From Isoetes taiwanensis (Eukaryota > Streptophyta > Lycopodiopsida > Isoetales > Isoetaceae): 64,000 nucleotides of DNA. The notes beneath the pieces were generated by a model. The model was not told the DNA's origin. It saw only the letters and a list, made by a program, of their open reading frames with translations, and did no database searches. The first letter of the stretch is position 1; every line of letters begins with the position of its first letter. A program made the translations under genes and the position numbers. Location of the stretch: contig JAJEKV010000183.1 in assembly GCA_021234155.1 (NCBI GenBank), positions 1 to 64,000 of the forward strand, read 5' to 3'. Below, one piece after another: positions 21,891 through 34,831 of the stretch.

Positions 21891-24292
21891 CATCCATCCC
21901 GTTTTGACATAACACCAGAAAACCTTTTGTATGCAGTCCTGCATGCATAGTAGGAGAAAAACCCCTAGTATATGCCATTTTTTTTAACTAAAAACCCCTC
22001 TCATATTGTACTTGAATTTTACTATATGTGCAACCCCTCCCCTTTAAATGGGCCACCATCTAATATGTAGCATAATAACAGGGGGTTTTCTTTGTGTTTT
22101 TGTATGCTTTTCACTAAGGTTTTCCTATGATTTCGTGATGTATTCAAATGGATGTACTAATGCGTACATCTAGAGTGCACCATTTCTGAGCCATTGATTT
22201 TAGCCTTTTTTTCCAATGGTCAACAACCAATGGCTCACAACAAAAGCCCCTTTTTGGTGCGTGTAGTGCATAATGGTCAACAACCAATGGCTCACAACAA
22301 AATCCCTCTTTTTATGTGTGTGGTGCATAATGGGCACATGAAGGGCTTGAAGGTCGCATGTAGTGCAGTTTTCCCGCCGGCAATACATTTCTTATCATAA
22401 CTTTTGATCCAGAGCTCTGTTTGAGATGATTTTTATTGGTTGGAAAGCTCTCTCTGAGATCTTTTTGATAGTGTATGATATGGATATGTTTGGTTAAGTT
22501 ATCATCTATGCTAAAACAGCAAGTTTTTGGCCGGGTTTGGTAGGCTTTCACATCCTACCAACTGATTAATACAGGATTGCGCTATTGGATATTGTTTTAT
22601 GGCTCATTCCGAATGAAGCTTGCAAAAAATTACCATGCATTTTTAGATTTTGAGGCTTCTAGATCCTTGTGCTAACAAGCAGAAAAGTTTCCCACTTTGG
22701 TTTCTCACCACAAGAATCCATGGAGGCCAAAGGCTGCTGTTAAATTCCAGTTGAAAAATGTTTGTGTATGGGTGTTGCAAACTTTATGACTTTCAGAATA
22801 ATGGGATCAATCTGCTCTATCTTTATGGTAACTTTTACTTATGTTCTATTTGTTTTATCGTGATGAAATTCAAAAGCTACAGGTGATGAAAGCCTCAAAT
22901 GAATTCTAGTTTTTTTCTGGTTTGAATTCTAAAATTTGTGTCACATTGGGGGGGGGCATCCCTAAGGCCTCGAAGGGGCCAAAAAATTTTTTTTGCAACA
23001 CAAACAATTAACATCCAACATATAAAAATTAAATTCTTGCATATATCGCAGATGGACGCTCTAGTGAATTCCCGGCCATCAGATAGGGGAATATTCTGAG
23101 GGATATGCCCTCTAGTGCGATCCCATGCGTACACGTCATTGCGCAATGGGGTCAAACGCTGATGTGGCTCTATTTTCAAGGGCCCGTTGACATCCATTGC
23201 CAATAATTTGCATGTCATTTTGACCCCAACATAGCAGCTTCCACTACTGGCTGCACTAAACCAGGAGCGGATGAAGCTTCTAAAAAAGCCTTCAATGAGG
23301 CTTGTCCCACACGGTTCCCTGCAACAGCGGCGGCACATCCCAACAGTTTCAGCCTCCTGATCACTTGCAAAGAGCAAACTGCATATCCCAATGAAGACAG
23401 CTCTTGTAAACTTTTCAGAAGATATGGTTTGCAAATGAACCAATACAAACATTTACGCTTGCCTGGAATATCAGCACATTACAATAAGTTGCCCCACTTT
23501 TTGCCAAGAACACTTTCCTGTAAGTTGCTACATGTGTTCACATTCGAACCCCTTTCAATCAGGAAATGAAACTACCCAGCATCAGATAAGAATGTGAATG
23601 CAACAATTTAAAGAATTACAACCCAATCCACTGTCAATGTAATACATGCTCTTCCCACATTTTCCAACTTCTGCACAGCTAGGAACGAAAAGGAGTGGGC
23701 TTTGTCCCACAAGCTTCCCTGCTACAGTAGCCAAGCAGCCCAACAGCAAACCCGGGTGGGAAGATAATCCTCATGCCCTCATCTGCAACTCGGCCACACA
23801 GAGAACAATTCGGCAGGCCTCAATGCGAAGCCTTCTTGAGCACCTGCAAAGACAGTGGACAAAGAAACCGGGGGATTTGAACCCCCTGCCAATGCATTTT
23901 CCCATCCTTCTTTTTACTTTCATGCTTAATCATGCAGACAATGAGCAAATCTCTCTGGAGCAAAAAAGAGGGATTATTTGAGTTTCTTTCAGTTTCCATA
24001 CGAAATTAAAATCCATAACTTCAGATTACATACCCAACTCCGGGTTACCTAGCAATGCAAAGCAACAAGAAGCCAGGGCATCTAAATACGACACTGTATA
24101 GCAGTGAATAGAAAATTATGTAGCAGAACCTGTGGAGCACAGCCATACCATCCCTTTTTCAGCCCGCATTCCGCCACTGTCGCCTTTTCTTCCCGCCATC
24201 CATCCCTCCCGCCTCTACTAAATCTAACCTAAGACTCACCGCCCTAGTCGCTTTGGTCGTCGCCAGAGCTCACCGATGATGTACCCGACTTT
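21891..24292. other. Gene-poor stretch with local duplications
   Basis: A 57 bp tandem duplication (AATGGTCAACAACCAATGGC in both copies) lies at 22215-22330. On the minus strand, 23448-23215 reads LKLLGCAAAVAGNRVGQASL. A diverged version of the same DNA recurs near 23770-23690 (LGCLATVAGKLVGQ), suggesting an old exon-like duplication. I cannot name a family. No other gene was seen. Confidence 0.45.
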
Positions 24293-26211
24293 TTGCCCCT
24301 TTCTTCAGGGCTGATAACATACCCGTTATCAACCCTCCTTTCACTTTCTAAAACAAGTTCGCTTAGAACTCGGTGGTGGTGGTCGACCCTAAAAAGAAAA
24401 AAACCTTCCCTAAAAACAGGGGTCTTAAAGATTCCTTATTGCCCTATTTTCATACTCTTTTTTATACAATACAGCCCTTAAACCATGTAAACCTTATGTT
24501 ATAAAAATACGCTTTCATGAACTAGCAAACTATATCCCCCAACACATAACAACCATTGACATTAACAACCAACACATAACTACCATTGACATTAATTAAC
24601 ACAACCATTGGATCCAACACATTTAAATTAAAATCCCCCTTAAACCCCCTTTGGTTTGGGTGCATATTCACACGGGGGGTGACGTAGGGCAACGAGAGCT
24701 GTTGGATAGGCATATTCACCCCTTATTCCTTAATCTACACCGTACGTAAAGTTCCTCATTTGTGGGATATGCAAGTACAAAATTTGGTATACAGTAAGGC
24801 AGGTTTGGGGCAGGGGTCAGGAGAGAAAAAAAAGGTTGTGCGCATATGAGGAAGGTAAATGAATGTATCTCGGATTTATATATGTCGGAATGTGTAGTGA
24901 GAAGAAGAGGCGAATCCGTACAAAGAATGCACTAAAAAACTTAGCCGATCACAACCATTACAACAAACAAAGATGTAAAGGAAGACGTAAGCTCTTGTAG
25001 AGAATGTTGAATTCAATTAAAATGTTGAATTCAATTAAATCTAGCACAGTTGTATGGAATTGAACCAACCAAATATAAATTGTGTAGCCGCATGGTTGGT
25101 CACATTTGATAAAGATGACGGAGAGGAGGATCAAGCATAGAATTACAAAGAATAGAATAGAACATTGTAAGTGGAATAGCACCTTGCTTGTGTTACAAAA
25201 GTCCTAAAAAGGCAATATTGAAAACCAACAAGAATTGTTATTTCTCGGATTATGACATGCACAATGATAAGGCATCAGAAACTTTGTGTCTCTTGCAATT
25301 TTGAAAAGTAAAATTGAGTTTTTGTTGACCTTTTTTATAGAGCCACTAAAATCTTGTACTAGGAAATTGCCCACCTTTGGTGGAAATTCCATGTGCTTGT
25401 ATTTTAGAAAAGGGGCATAAATGGAGTGTTCTGGATATCTCAGGGCATGGAAAGAGTTTGCACCATTGTTTGCTTTTCTATCTGAAATGAAATATTTGTA
25501 ATGGTCATGTCTTTTGTTTTTAGCAAGTATTCTCATATGTATTACTTGCCATATGAAGACCTTTCTTATATACCTAGGTACTGAGTGTATGTTCTCCAAT
25601 CCTTGATATAGTATATGCCTAAGAATTTGTTGGGATCCAATGATCCCAACAAATTGATAAGAATGCACCATGCATTCCACTGCTATTCCTAAAAATAATG
25701 GAATACAACTCATTAGTTCCAAAATGCAAACATTGTATAATTCCAAGTGACAATCAAGCCACATCTTGATTAACTTGTAGAAAAGGCCCTGCTGTGATGA
25801 TTCAAAAGCTCAAAGCAAATTAGGATGGTAAATTTCTATCCCAACTAATATGATTCCCAAGACCAACTGAACCCTTCAAGCAGGAAGCATCGTGGCTTCA
25901 CTACCTAGAGTCTAAAACATATTAGCATCTATCATCACTCTTCATTTAATATTACAGTTTACATTCAGTAACAATCCTCCAATTTTCCTGGATGGCTAAT
26001 TTGCATAATTTTCTGCATTAAATCTTTAGAAACAAGGGTGTTAAATCTAAAATCTAGTTTCTAACATTCTATGCAAGGATTTCAGGTCTTCCATGCCAAT
26101 GAGTTCTTTTATGAACATCTCTCATGAATGTTTGGTGGTAATGCATGTTTCCTCTCGTGGTTTGGGGCAGCCATATGCTTGAGGACAAGCATCCTCTGGC
26201 AGTGGGAGGAT
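24293..26211. other. No recognised gene; one 186-codon minus-strand frame
   Basis: The minus strand is open from 25764 to 25204 (start MWLDCHLELYN, end SCWFSILPF), with a hydrophobic N-terminal third (about residues 14-45) and a basic middle. I find no family signature, and the composition could be chance in AT-rich DNA. A perfect 14 bp inverted repeat with a 4 base loop lies within it at 25624-25655. The motif CTTGAGGACAAGCA near 26179 is common just upstream of gypsy 3' LTRs and supports the LTR call that follows. Confidence 0.35.
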
Positions 26212-27240
26212 TGTAATATAGCAGGGCATGGGATAAAACCTTGAAGAGGTTAGGGCTCAATAAGAAGCTGCCCTTTTGGCTAGTGTTTAACATTGGTATT
26301 GAGTATTATCACTATCCGTGGACAATATTGCTTTTTTGAGTTGACTTATGTGGAATGGGGTGCACTCCTAATGCATTCATAAGATCTAACTCGACTCAAC
26401 CCTTCTTGAGTCTAGCATATCGGGGCATCTTTGACTAATGGTTTTTTAGATTCTTATCTTGTCACTAGTATCATATTATCCAATTGGGACCTTGTATCTA
26501 TTGTTCCATCAAGAACCTCAGATTCTTTATGATGCATTTACCAAGGAAGCCCAGCTTCTACCTTAGTTCACACTCAGTGCAACTAAGTGTCTGATACTAG
26601 TCAGGTGAATTCGTAAACTAATGCGAATTACATATTCTTTATTCTAGATCTAAGAATACCATACTATAGAAGACCGTGATTCTTTATGATTATAATCAAT
26701 TTAGTGGTAATTTTTTTTTTTTTGATGAACGTGGACCTTTATTACTCAAAAGAATACAAAGAGTACATGGGGGATCAATTTAGTGGTAATACCCATAGAT
26801 CATCCAAAACTTCCAACAACCGTACCACCTTAACTCACCCTTTTGATATTTCATAAGAGATCTTGTTGCAACATCAACCCTAGATTAACTCTTGCATTTC
26901 CAGAAGCCCTGCTCTATAAATAGACAATGCACCAATTATGACTAATCATGAATTCCAATTGGACTTTCTATCACAACTCTCAGAGTTGACTCTCTTACTC
27001 CAAGCATTATCAAGAATCCACCGTTAAGCACTATTGTGCTCTTGCATGTTAGGGTTTATTACTAAACCCAACACCCTTTACATCTTGTGATGTAAAGCCA
27101 CGTGCAATATTCAACACTATTGGATCTTGTGGTGAGATCAATCACTTCCTTATGCCACATGGGGGAGTGAAGTGTACGTGCAACAAAATTCTCACCTGAC
27201 TCATTATGAGGTCAGTTACCTAAAAGTAAAGAATTAGAGA
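26212..27240 (+). mobile_element. LTR-like block with PPT, TATA box (right end uncertain)
   Basis: A purine tract AGTGGGAGGA precedes TGTAATATAGCAGGGCATGG at 26212, as at the start of a 3' LTR. A consensus TATA box (TATAAATAG) lies at 26915-26923, about 700 bases in, as in LTR U3/R. I could not fix the right end, and no second LTR or internal pol is present. A solo or truncated LTR is likely. The element it came from is not identified. Confidence 0.42.
26712..26773 (-). mobile_element. 62 bp poly(A)-tailed retroinsertion (5'-truncated LINE or SINE end)
   Basis: ATCAATTTAGTGGTAAT occurs on both sides (26695-26711 and 26774-26790), a perfect 17 bp target duplication. Between the copies is a T run of about 13 followed by about 49 bases. 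On the minus strand this reads as a short 3' end containing the polyadenylation signal AATAAA and finishing in poly(A). Long duplications plus a poly(A) tail mark target-primed reverse transcription, as used by LINEs and the SINEs they mobilise. Confidence 0.85.
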
Positions 27241-29862
27241 CTTGCATCAGGTATGGCAAGTAGTGACCCAAGGAATGTGTTTCAAAATACACATACGCCC
27301 ATGATCCTCGGGGTCCAAGGGGGAGGTTTGCTATGTACATATGTTAGGCCTAGGTCATTTAGGTACGTTACATACATACTTTGGGCCCCAAGGTCATATA
27401 GGACCATTAGACTTAAGGATTATAGGTTTAAAAGATAAGTGGCATTAATGCATGCATGCATATGCGTGGCTGCATGCCACTAGAGTTGATATCCTATATA
27501 AGATATCATAGATCACAACGAAGGGATAGCATGTACAATCGTTTTGGGAATAATTGAGAACTACACTATATTGTAGTATGGATCCGAGGTATCAACGCAA
27601 GTTTGGCATGGGGAGTCTAAAGGGACTCAAGGAGTGGGGAACCTAGGGGGTTCACGGTAGCCAAACTAGACCTCTTTCATGTTTGTAACAAAAATGACAA
27701 AAACGCCATGGCATCACACTCTTGCCTTGTGTATATGGTGTGTGCAATTAACTGTATGTATCAATCAGAAAACATCCAACCAAAGAAAGGCGGATAATAA
27801 TGATTGACAAAACATAGAAGCGCATAAAACCTTCCTACGTGACACACGAATGATAGAGCCAATCTGCTCTGTAATATCACAATTTGCAATATGTAATCCA
27901 ATCTGCTTCAAATGTCCTGTAATATCTCAATTTGCAATATGTATTCCTCGGAGATATTCTGGTCTACATCATGCTATGTTTGGGTAAGATTGAGCTCATG
28001 TACACTGATCCAAACTCTAAATCAACTACATTTTTACACTTATTGTCACTTTGGAAGTGCATACAGACAGTAAAAGAGGATTCATAAAAGATATTTACAC
28101 CATACCAAAACAAAGCCATAGCCATGATGTGCGCTGTATTGAAGATATTTTGGACAAGCCAATCCAATTTTTTTCCATGTTCTGGTTCAATTGAGCATTA
28201 GCCAGCTGAAAATATGACTTTGTAAGTTAAAGTTCCAATAACTGCCATTCAGAAGGCATCTTCCTTATCTGATGCTACATGCAATCTTGTATGCAAAGGC
28301 ATCTTTATGGTAGGTGGTAGAACTTAATAAAGGTTGCCAAACCACTTTAATTCCATTAACCACACATAGGTGTAAGATTACGATGTAAAGCAGGAAGTCA
28401 CTCCATCGTTGGCTACTGTAACTCACAATAAACTAAAGGGTTTTGAAGGCTCTCTCTTACTTTTTTTCATAGCCACCATATTCAGGGCTCAATTTGAAGG
28501 ATTAAGCCCAAACTAACTGAATTCGCTAAAATATGTAGCTTCGTGCAAACACATTTTGCTGTCCTGTTTATCCTACCTGATGCGGCATCACGAGGGCGAC
28601 TGGAATGACAATTTCTCGTGAAAAACCGTGGAATGACTTTCTACCATATATTATCCTAGGATGATGAATAAAATTCAGGTCTAGCCACAAAGACCATAGA
28701 GATCGATTTGACCATTTATCATGTCTTACACATTCTTTTATACGCTTTTGGATCGCTCCCTGCCTGGTGGATTGACCCCTGCTTGCGTTTACTTGATTAA
28801 GAAGATGGCAGCTTAAACTCCTTCCGAAGTTCGGAGTCTGGATTCACAAAAATGCAAACAAATGATAAAATTCAAATCTTATAAATAAGATGGTGATATA
28901 ATCATCATAATGATTTCTCCCAGCACAGGCATTTTCAACGATGCAAAAAAGAAGATCATATCCATACTACTTTACAAACTGCAAGCCTTGAACGCTCATA
29001 TAATAGTACCAATTACTTGTTGAAGAGACAGCAGATAAAATTATAGGAGAGACCATGCAGCCTGCTCTTGGCATAGTTAATCCTTCTATCACATTGACTG
29101 ATCTCAGTTTATTGTGCTGTTCCTTCAACTACAACCATTAACATAATTAATATAAGAAGTACTTGAGCATCATAGATAATAGTGCAAGAAACAGAAGCTG
29201 CAGAAAATCGATAAGCAAACCTTCAGCAAAGACATAATTTTTAAGTCTTTCCTTGTTAAAAACATGATAAAGATAATTTGCTGTGCATAAAATATTGGAT
29301 ACGGTAGGTCTGAGCAAACGCTAGCACTCGGACTGAGCAAACACTAGCACTCTAGGAAAGCAAACACTAGCAACAGTCTCTACACAGCCTTTTAGATTTA
29401 TGAAGTTTAATCCAACAACATGGCGTTCTGCAACATTATAAATGTCCGAGATTCTGAAGAGGGAAAAAAAAAAAACAGTAATCGAAGAAAATAAGATGTC
29501 CTGAAGCATCAAAGGTGTAAAGATATTATGGCTCCAGCTGCTTTAATGGCCGCTTCAGAAAGCCCCCCCGTTTTTTTTATCATGGAAACCCTCTGGAACC
29601 TTCCCATCATGACCCATCTGCAATTGCTCCATTTCCACATAAAAATGTTTCATAGACAGGTTACGAGGTCAGCAGGACATGGGCCGGCAGGTTATGAAAC
29701 CTAGGACATGGGCCACAATAATAACACGATGAAACCAGACATTGAAGAACATGGATTATCCCTATGAATAGCATGATAATAAAATCATTACAACATGTAC
29801 AAGGACCTATACATATTGATTTGAGATAATGATTCTACACAAGGAGGATCTAAAACCGTCTT
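27241..29862. other. Intergenic stretch 3' of MSRA
   Basis: No supported gene was seen. A promoter-like CCTATATAAG motif lies near 27493. A short tandem array based on GAGCAAACACTAGCACTC (three diverged copies) is at 29306-29374. The last few hundred bases before 29863 are expected to hold the MSRA 3' untranslated region. Confidence 0.5.
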
Positions 29863-31028
29863 TCAACCATAACAACGAATTGGATCGTTGCATCCTTTCT
29901 CTGCAGATTGCCTAAACCCAAACCTTCCACCTTTTGCCAAATATTGCTGATGGTATTCCTCAGCACGATAAAACTTCTTAGCTGGGAGTATTTCAGTTAC
30001 AATCTTCTTTCCAATGATTTTCTGCCTCTGTTCCATCGACTCGCGTGCTGCTTTCTCTTGTTCAGGAGTGTAGTAATAAATTCCTGATCTGTACTGTGTA
30101 CCAACATCATTGCCCTAGCATAAAAATGAGCACATTCTTGTCATCAAAACCAGAAATACTTTGTTATGACCTAAACACAACCCAGTTTTCAAAGAAGAAT
30201 GCGTACGTCTTTCATAAGCAGTTGCAGGAGTAGAGACCAAAATCGAGAGCGCAAACAAGTAGAATCTACTGAAAGCAATATTTATTGGCAGCACCTTTAT
30301 TGTCTTGTTGGTCACTTAATTATTTTTATGTTCAATTTACATTGCAAAAGAGGACAGCAATCTAACTTGGACTACAGGATATAGTAATTTAGCTTGCAAA
30401 ATAATCTTAATTTGCCCAACTTAGTATTTTGCTCTTAAGAAACAAGTCCTCTATGCTTTGTCTGGAAACAATCATTTATGCAGACTAGAAAAGACACACA
30501 ATGCAACCATACCGAGCGGTTTGGTGTTGTTGGATCATGGTGACCCCAGAAGCACTCCAATAGCTTATCGTAATCAAGTTCTTTTGGATCATAGTGAACT
30601 CTGACAACCTCAGAATGGTTTGTAGTTCCGTCACAGACATCACCGTAAGTAGGGTTATGCTTGAGTCCCTGAGTATACCCAACTTCTGTTTTAACGACAC
30701 CAGGAATACGTTGAAAAGCTAATTCCACACCCCAAAAACAACCAGCACCAAATTGGGCAAAATGCAGGCCAGGGCCAGGAGTATCATCATCGGGACCTTG
30801 GGCAATACTAGAACCAAATTCTTCAGCCTTGGTTGCACCTGCTGAAGGCACCAAATTTCCTGCAAACCCTAATTTTTGAAACCATCCGAACAATCCTGCC
30901 ATAGCCAAAGTTTTTGATCGAATGCGCACAGTTGCTCTGCAAGTTTTAGGAATTCGCCATGGAGATACAAGACATGGCTCCAAGGATGGAGCTATGGCTA
31001 TGGCGATACGAGCGCTGGCACTCTGCAT
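29863..31028 (-). CDS. MSRA: Peptide methionine sulfoxide reductase A, two exons
   Basis: The enzyme reduces methionine-S-sulfoxide in proteins, using thioredoxin-type electron donors. Exon 1 is 31028-30513 and exon 2 is 30114-29863, separated by a 398 bp intron with GT donor (TCG|GTATGG) and TAG acceptor. The joined frame (…[15 protein letters not shown]…) gives 255 residues. The catalytic cysteine is Cys97 in [20 protein letters not shown] and [13 protein letters not shown] are conserved substrate-pocket segments. The C-terminus ends [10 protein letters not shown] with two cysteines (247, 253), the plant resolving pair. The first ~42 residues are rich in Ser, Ala and Arg with almost no acids, as in a plastid or mitochondrial transit peptide. 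A second Met at 43 (MAGLFGWF) could start a cytosolic form. No frame errors are visible; this is the only clearly intact host gene here. Confidence 0.93.
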
Positions 31029-34000
31029 CTGGAAGTACCCGGTTAACCGGATAAATCAGCCTCTTCCACCAAATCTGACTACTAAAGATACACGTAGGCC
31101 TATATTGCCAATAAAAAATGCAGGATAAGGGTAGTGCTATGCTACAAATAAGTAGACAGATGCCTTAATTCTGTCCGTTCAAAACTCCCTGGAAAATTAT
31201 TGTCAGAGAACAATCTAGAATCCGCCGCTGTTGCATGCACTGACAATTCGCTGCGAAGGCAAGCTCTGTCTGTTGTTCTTTATTACTTCTTTTTTAAACA
31301 AAACATTCCTTCGATTTGTTTTCAAATCTGTGCTTAAGTTGTCATTATCTAGATTGTGGATCAACAAACCAACCTAACTTGATTTGGGCAAGCCTAACCT
31401 AGTTAAAAATTAAAAAAAAAAAGGAATTGCTTGCTTGGATTAACGATAGAGTTAATAATGTGTGCACGATCAACTTTCGTATGTTTATAACTTAAGATTC
31501 TTAGTTGTTTTTAGTGTATATTCAGATCTAGAAAAGTAGAAAGTCGACCGGCATGTGAGTTAGGGCAAGGAACCCAGATTCACAACGCCGTTGAGAAGGT
31601 TGAATTGGGGATAGGAGGTTAGAGGCTTGGTACCGACGGATGATGGTGGTCGGGCATTTGTTTGCCAATTTCGGCCCTGCGGTGTGGCCTGAGGATGAAC
31701 CGATCCGGCCGGAGGTGGTTGGTCGATTTTTTTTTTGCCCTAAGGTGCTTCATGGACGGTCAAGGCAGGCGCCTCGGCATTTGGCATACCGAGCCGTGCC
31801 CATTCTAAATGGGTTATGTGCGGTGTCGGGGCCGCTCATGTGCCGATAAACCTACCAAGGATCGGCCACTTTGATTTCGGCTCAGATCTTTGAGGTTTCT
31901 TGCGGTGGCACCATAGCCAAAAGGGCAAGGAGAAAAATCTTAGGAAGAAAATGGCGATGGCGGATTTAAGGCGTCAAAAAATGAGGCCAAGAGGGTTTGG
32001 TTTGCCCTAAGCCGCCTCTTTCTTGTGTGAATCGGGTGGTTGTAGGCAAGGTTATCACAGCTTTGAAATCACAACTTCAAATCAGCCTTTGGTTATCACT
32101 TTCAAATCACACTTCAAATCAGCCTGGGTTAGCAAGTACTGAATCGCTTTGGGCTTGAATTTGAGATTCACTGGTGCATCTTATCGACCTTAGCATTCAA
32201 ACCGCCACGGTTGATCCCGTTTGTTTCTATTTTCCATCTTCTTGCTTTATTTATATTGAGCAGAGCACCTAACAACTCAATCGGGCTTTGTTCTTCGTTA
32301 TTTCGTGAATTTAGCTCGAATTTGTAAGGCAAGAGCATTGGTTATCTTGTTGGGGTTTGATTCCCGCTCATTCCGTTGGAAGTCGTGGTTGTATCGTAAG
32401 TCGTGTTGTGTTGGAAGCTCGACGGGCAGACAACTAGCTTCTTCGCTCATGTTCATCGCCTCCTCTTTTGTGCTTATGCTTTTCTTCTCTATCATTGCTA
32501 GCCGGGCTATCAAGCCACTTCTCAGACTTTTATGACTCCATCAATGTATATCTTCATGTTTCATTTGTAAAATGAATCGTCAATTTGGTTGTTCTTTGGT
32601 ATTTCTTGGTTCTACTGTATTTTTAAATTTGTAAGCAATGGTGTGGGCTTCAAAAACGCCCCTATTAAATGGGGTCAATTTGACCCCATGCTGACCCAAA
32701 CTGGGAGGCCTGGATCTGCCCGACCGGCATATTCCACAGAAAATGCCGTCATCTGACGGCTCACAAAAAATAATACACCCACGAAACAATAATACTACAA
32801 TAAAACTCATACCTGTAGCAATCCAAAGCTTGTAGGGCAGCTCCAATTCAAACCGTGGCATTCTGTGCAAGTTCCTTTCTGATGCCTTCTTCAACTATTT
32901 GGGCAATTAGATTTGATATTTGGCGGATTTGACGAAAGGATAGACAAATGTCATATTTGTCTTTTAACGTGATTGCGTTTTTTTTCCCCTCGTTAAATTT
33001 TGCTTCTCCAACTAGGCACATTTGTAATTCCATTCAGGAACACATACCTTGGTTATTTTTCTTACTACATAAAGGTAAAGGGGGCCACATTTCGGCTGTT
33101 TGCAGCTCATTTTATATCCAGTAATAGTTAAAGGCAAGCGTCCATGCCAAAACAGAGATCACCATAGCTATGTGCACGGCTATGGCGACGGAAGCATCGC
33201 CGGAAGAAAGGAGGAAAGAAAAAGACGTGGCAGGCCAAAATCTGGTCCTCTTTACCTTTATGTAAGGTAAGCGAGCCTCGCCGCCGCCAGGCCTTTTCCG
33301 CCAGAATAATGGCCTCAACGGCCTTTACCTATTACAAAAGTCCTACAGATTCTTTGGTGTCCCCTATTTCTAGAGGTCTTCTCCAAAGAAATCGTCGGCC
33401 GATGAGAGACCTTCTGGCTCCTCCGAAGGTAAAATTTTCCTGCATTTATTTTCTCTGTTTCAATCTATGGAAATAGTATATTTATTTCCTGTTTTGTGAT
33501 TATAGGTTTTAGAGAGCTCTTTCCAGCACATTGGGAATGAATTGCCTGCAGCAAAGTAGTAGCTAGGTACACAAGAAGTACCGATATCCTTGGCATAATA
33601 TGTAAAGGCTGAATACTATTAAGAGATCAGTTTTAGGAAAAGAATGTATAGTTGTCCTGTCAGCAGACGAATCTCTGTTGTAAATCAGGCATTGAAGATG
33701 TTTTAATTTCTGCATGATAAACATGCATTTTGTAGATTGATCCAAAGGTAATATCATGTATCTATTGACGCATTTGGAAAATTTATCAACTTTGATCTGG
33801 ATGTTGTATACTAGACTTGCAAATGATCTTAGAAGGTTGGATTCTGAATTATATTAGACTGGCATAGAGGGTGTGTACTAGATATGATCTTAGAAGGTTG
33901 GATCTGAAGTTCAAAATTATATTATTAACTAATATTCAATCATACTAGGCTTTTGCATATGATCGTAAGAGGTTGGATTCTGAATACTCATTTTTTATAA

Positions 34001-34032
34001 AGGATGTTTCAATCTTTCAATACATACATATA
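31029..34032. other. Intergenic stretch, MSRA upstream side
   Basis: The first few hundred bases should hold the MSRA promoter; no single motif stands out. From 32050 to 32130 an ~35 bp segment (TTCAAATCAGCCT) is duplicated. A 13 bp inverted repeat (CATAAAGGTAAAG at 33067 and its complement at 33248) flanks about 170 bases. Diverged copies of GATCTTAGAAGGTTGGAT recur near 33822, 33888 and 33962. Small open frames here (for example 31640-31849, 32298-32535, 32580-33033) show no family signature. Confidence 0.45.
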
Positions 34033-34228
34033 CACTAGTACAAAAATAGGTAGAAATGGCACAAAAGTGACATTTATCCTCCGCCTTTTTACCGGGCATA
34101 AATGTCACTTTTGTGCCATTTATCACGTTTGTGCTCCTCAAATGGCACAAAAGTGACGTTTATGCCCGGTAAAAAGGCGGAGGATAAATGTCACTTTTGT
34201 GCCATTTCTACCTATTTTTGTAGTAGTG
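34033..34228. mobile_element. CACTA-type MITE forming a double hairpin, TSD ATA
   Basis: The 196 bp element starts CACTAGTACAAAAATAGG and ends with the inverse of CACTACTACAAAAATAGG. It is flanked by ATA on both sides (34030-34032 and 34229-34231), the 3 bp duplication expected for CACTA. The two arms match over about 90 bases. Each arm is also a hairpin of its own: a 24 base stretch beginning AAATGGCACAAAAGTGAC is followed about 18 bases later by its complement. It carries no coding sequence, so it would depend on a full CACTA transposase. Confidence 0.93.
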
Positions 34229-34831
34229 ATATAAGGCAGTCTCAATTTTCGTTTGAGGCTAATATTTCTGCCCCGGGAAAAACCATGAGCACGACACGTG
34301 TACTTAAGAAATAACTAAAAATTATTAAAAAAAGAATGATATCCTGATAGCTCACGGATCAAACAGTCGAAATGTGGGCTGCATGCCATCGATTCTCCTT
34401 CTTCAAACCTAGCAGAGGTCCCTGACCAGCAAATCGGCCCTTCTGGCCCCGATTTCGACCTCTTCAGGTCGTTATTTCTTCGTGGCAGTGTCAGTTTGAA
34501 GCTCTGGCTCCGGCAGTTATGTCTCCAGGCCAAGATCTCTTTGGACGTTTGGGGCGATTATCCCCTTTCTATTTTGTGTTTTTTTTTTAAATTCTTGCTT
34601 CGATTTTGTGTTGGAGGCTATTATCCCCTTCTGATGTGTTTTGTTTCCATAGATAATCCCTGTGTTGTCACAGAGCTTAGCAGGGTTGGGTGAGCCCAGA
34701 TTATGCCTACATGTTTATTTCTTCCCTTAGCTCGGATATGGATTATTATTATGTTTTTGATGCAGATTGGAATCGCTTCAAGCTTAACATTTATGCGGTA
34801 AAAACTCTGTAATTCTGAGAATAGAGCCTAT

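Noticed and set aside
23868-23910. tRNA-like GGGGGTTCAAATCCCCC arm on the minus strand
   Set aside because: The T-arm stem-loop is good, but no matching D-arm, anticodon arm or acceptor stem was found upstream.
25204-25764. 186-codon minus-strand ORF as a real gene
   Set aside because: No motif, AT-rich, contains a perfect hairpin; kept only as a remark in the stretch entry.
31640-31849. Small plus-strand ORF near MSRA
   Set aside because: Short, no family signature and in GC-biased sequence; probably chance.
33067-33260. Foldback element based on a 13 bp inverted repeat
   Set aside because: Arms are short, no target duplication is visible and the interior is unremarkable.
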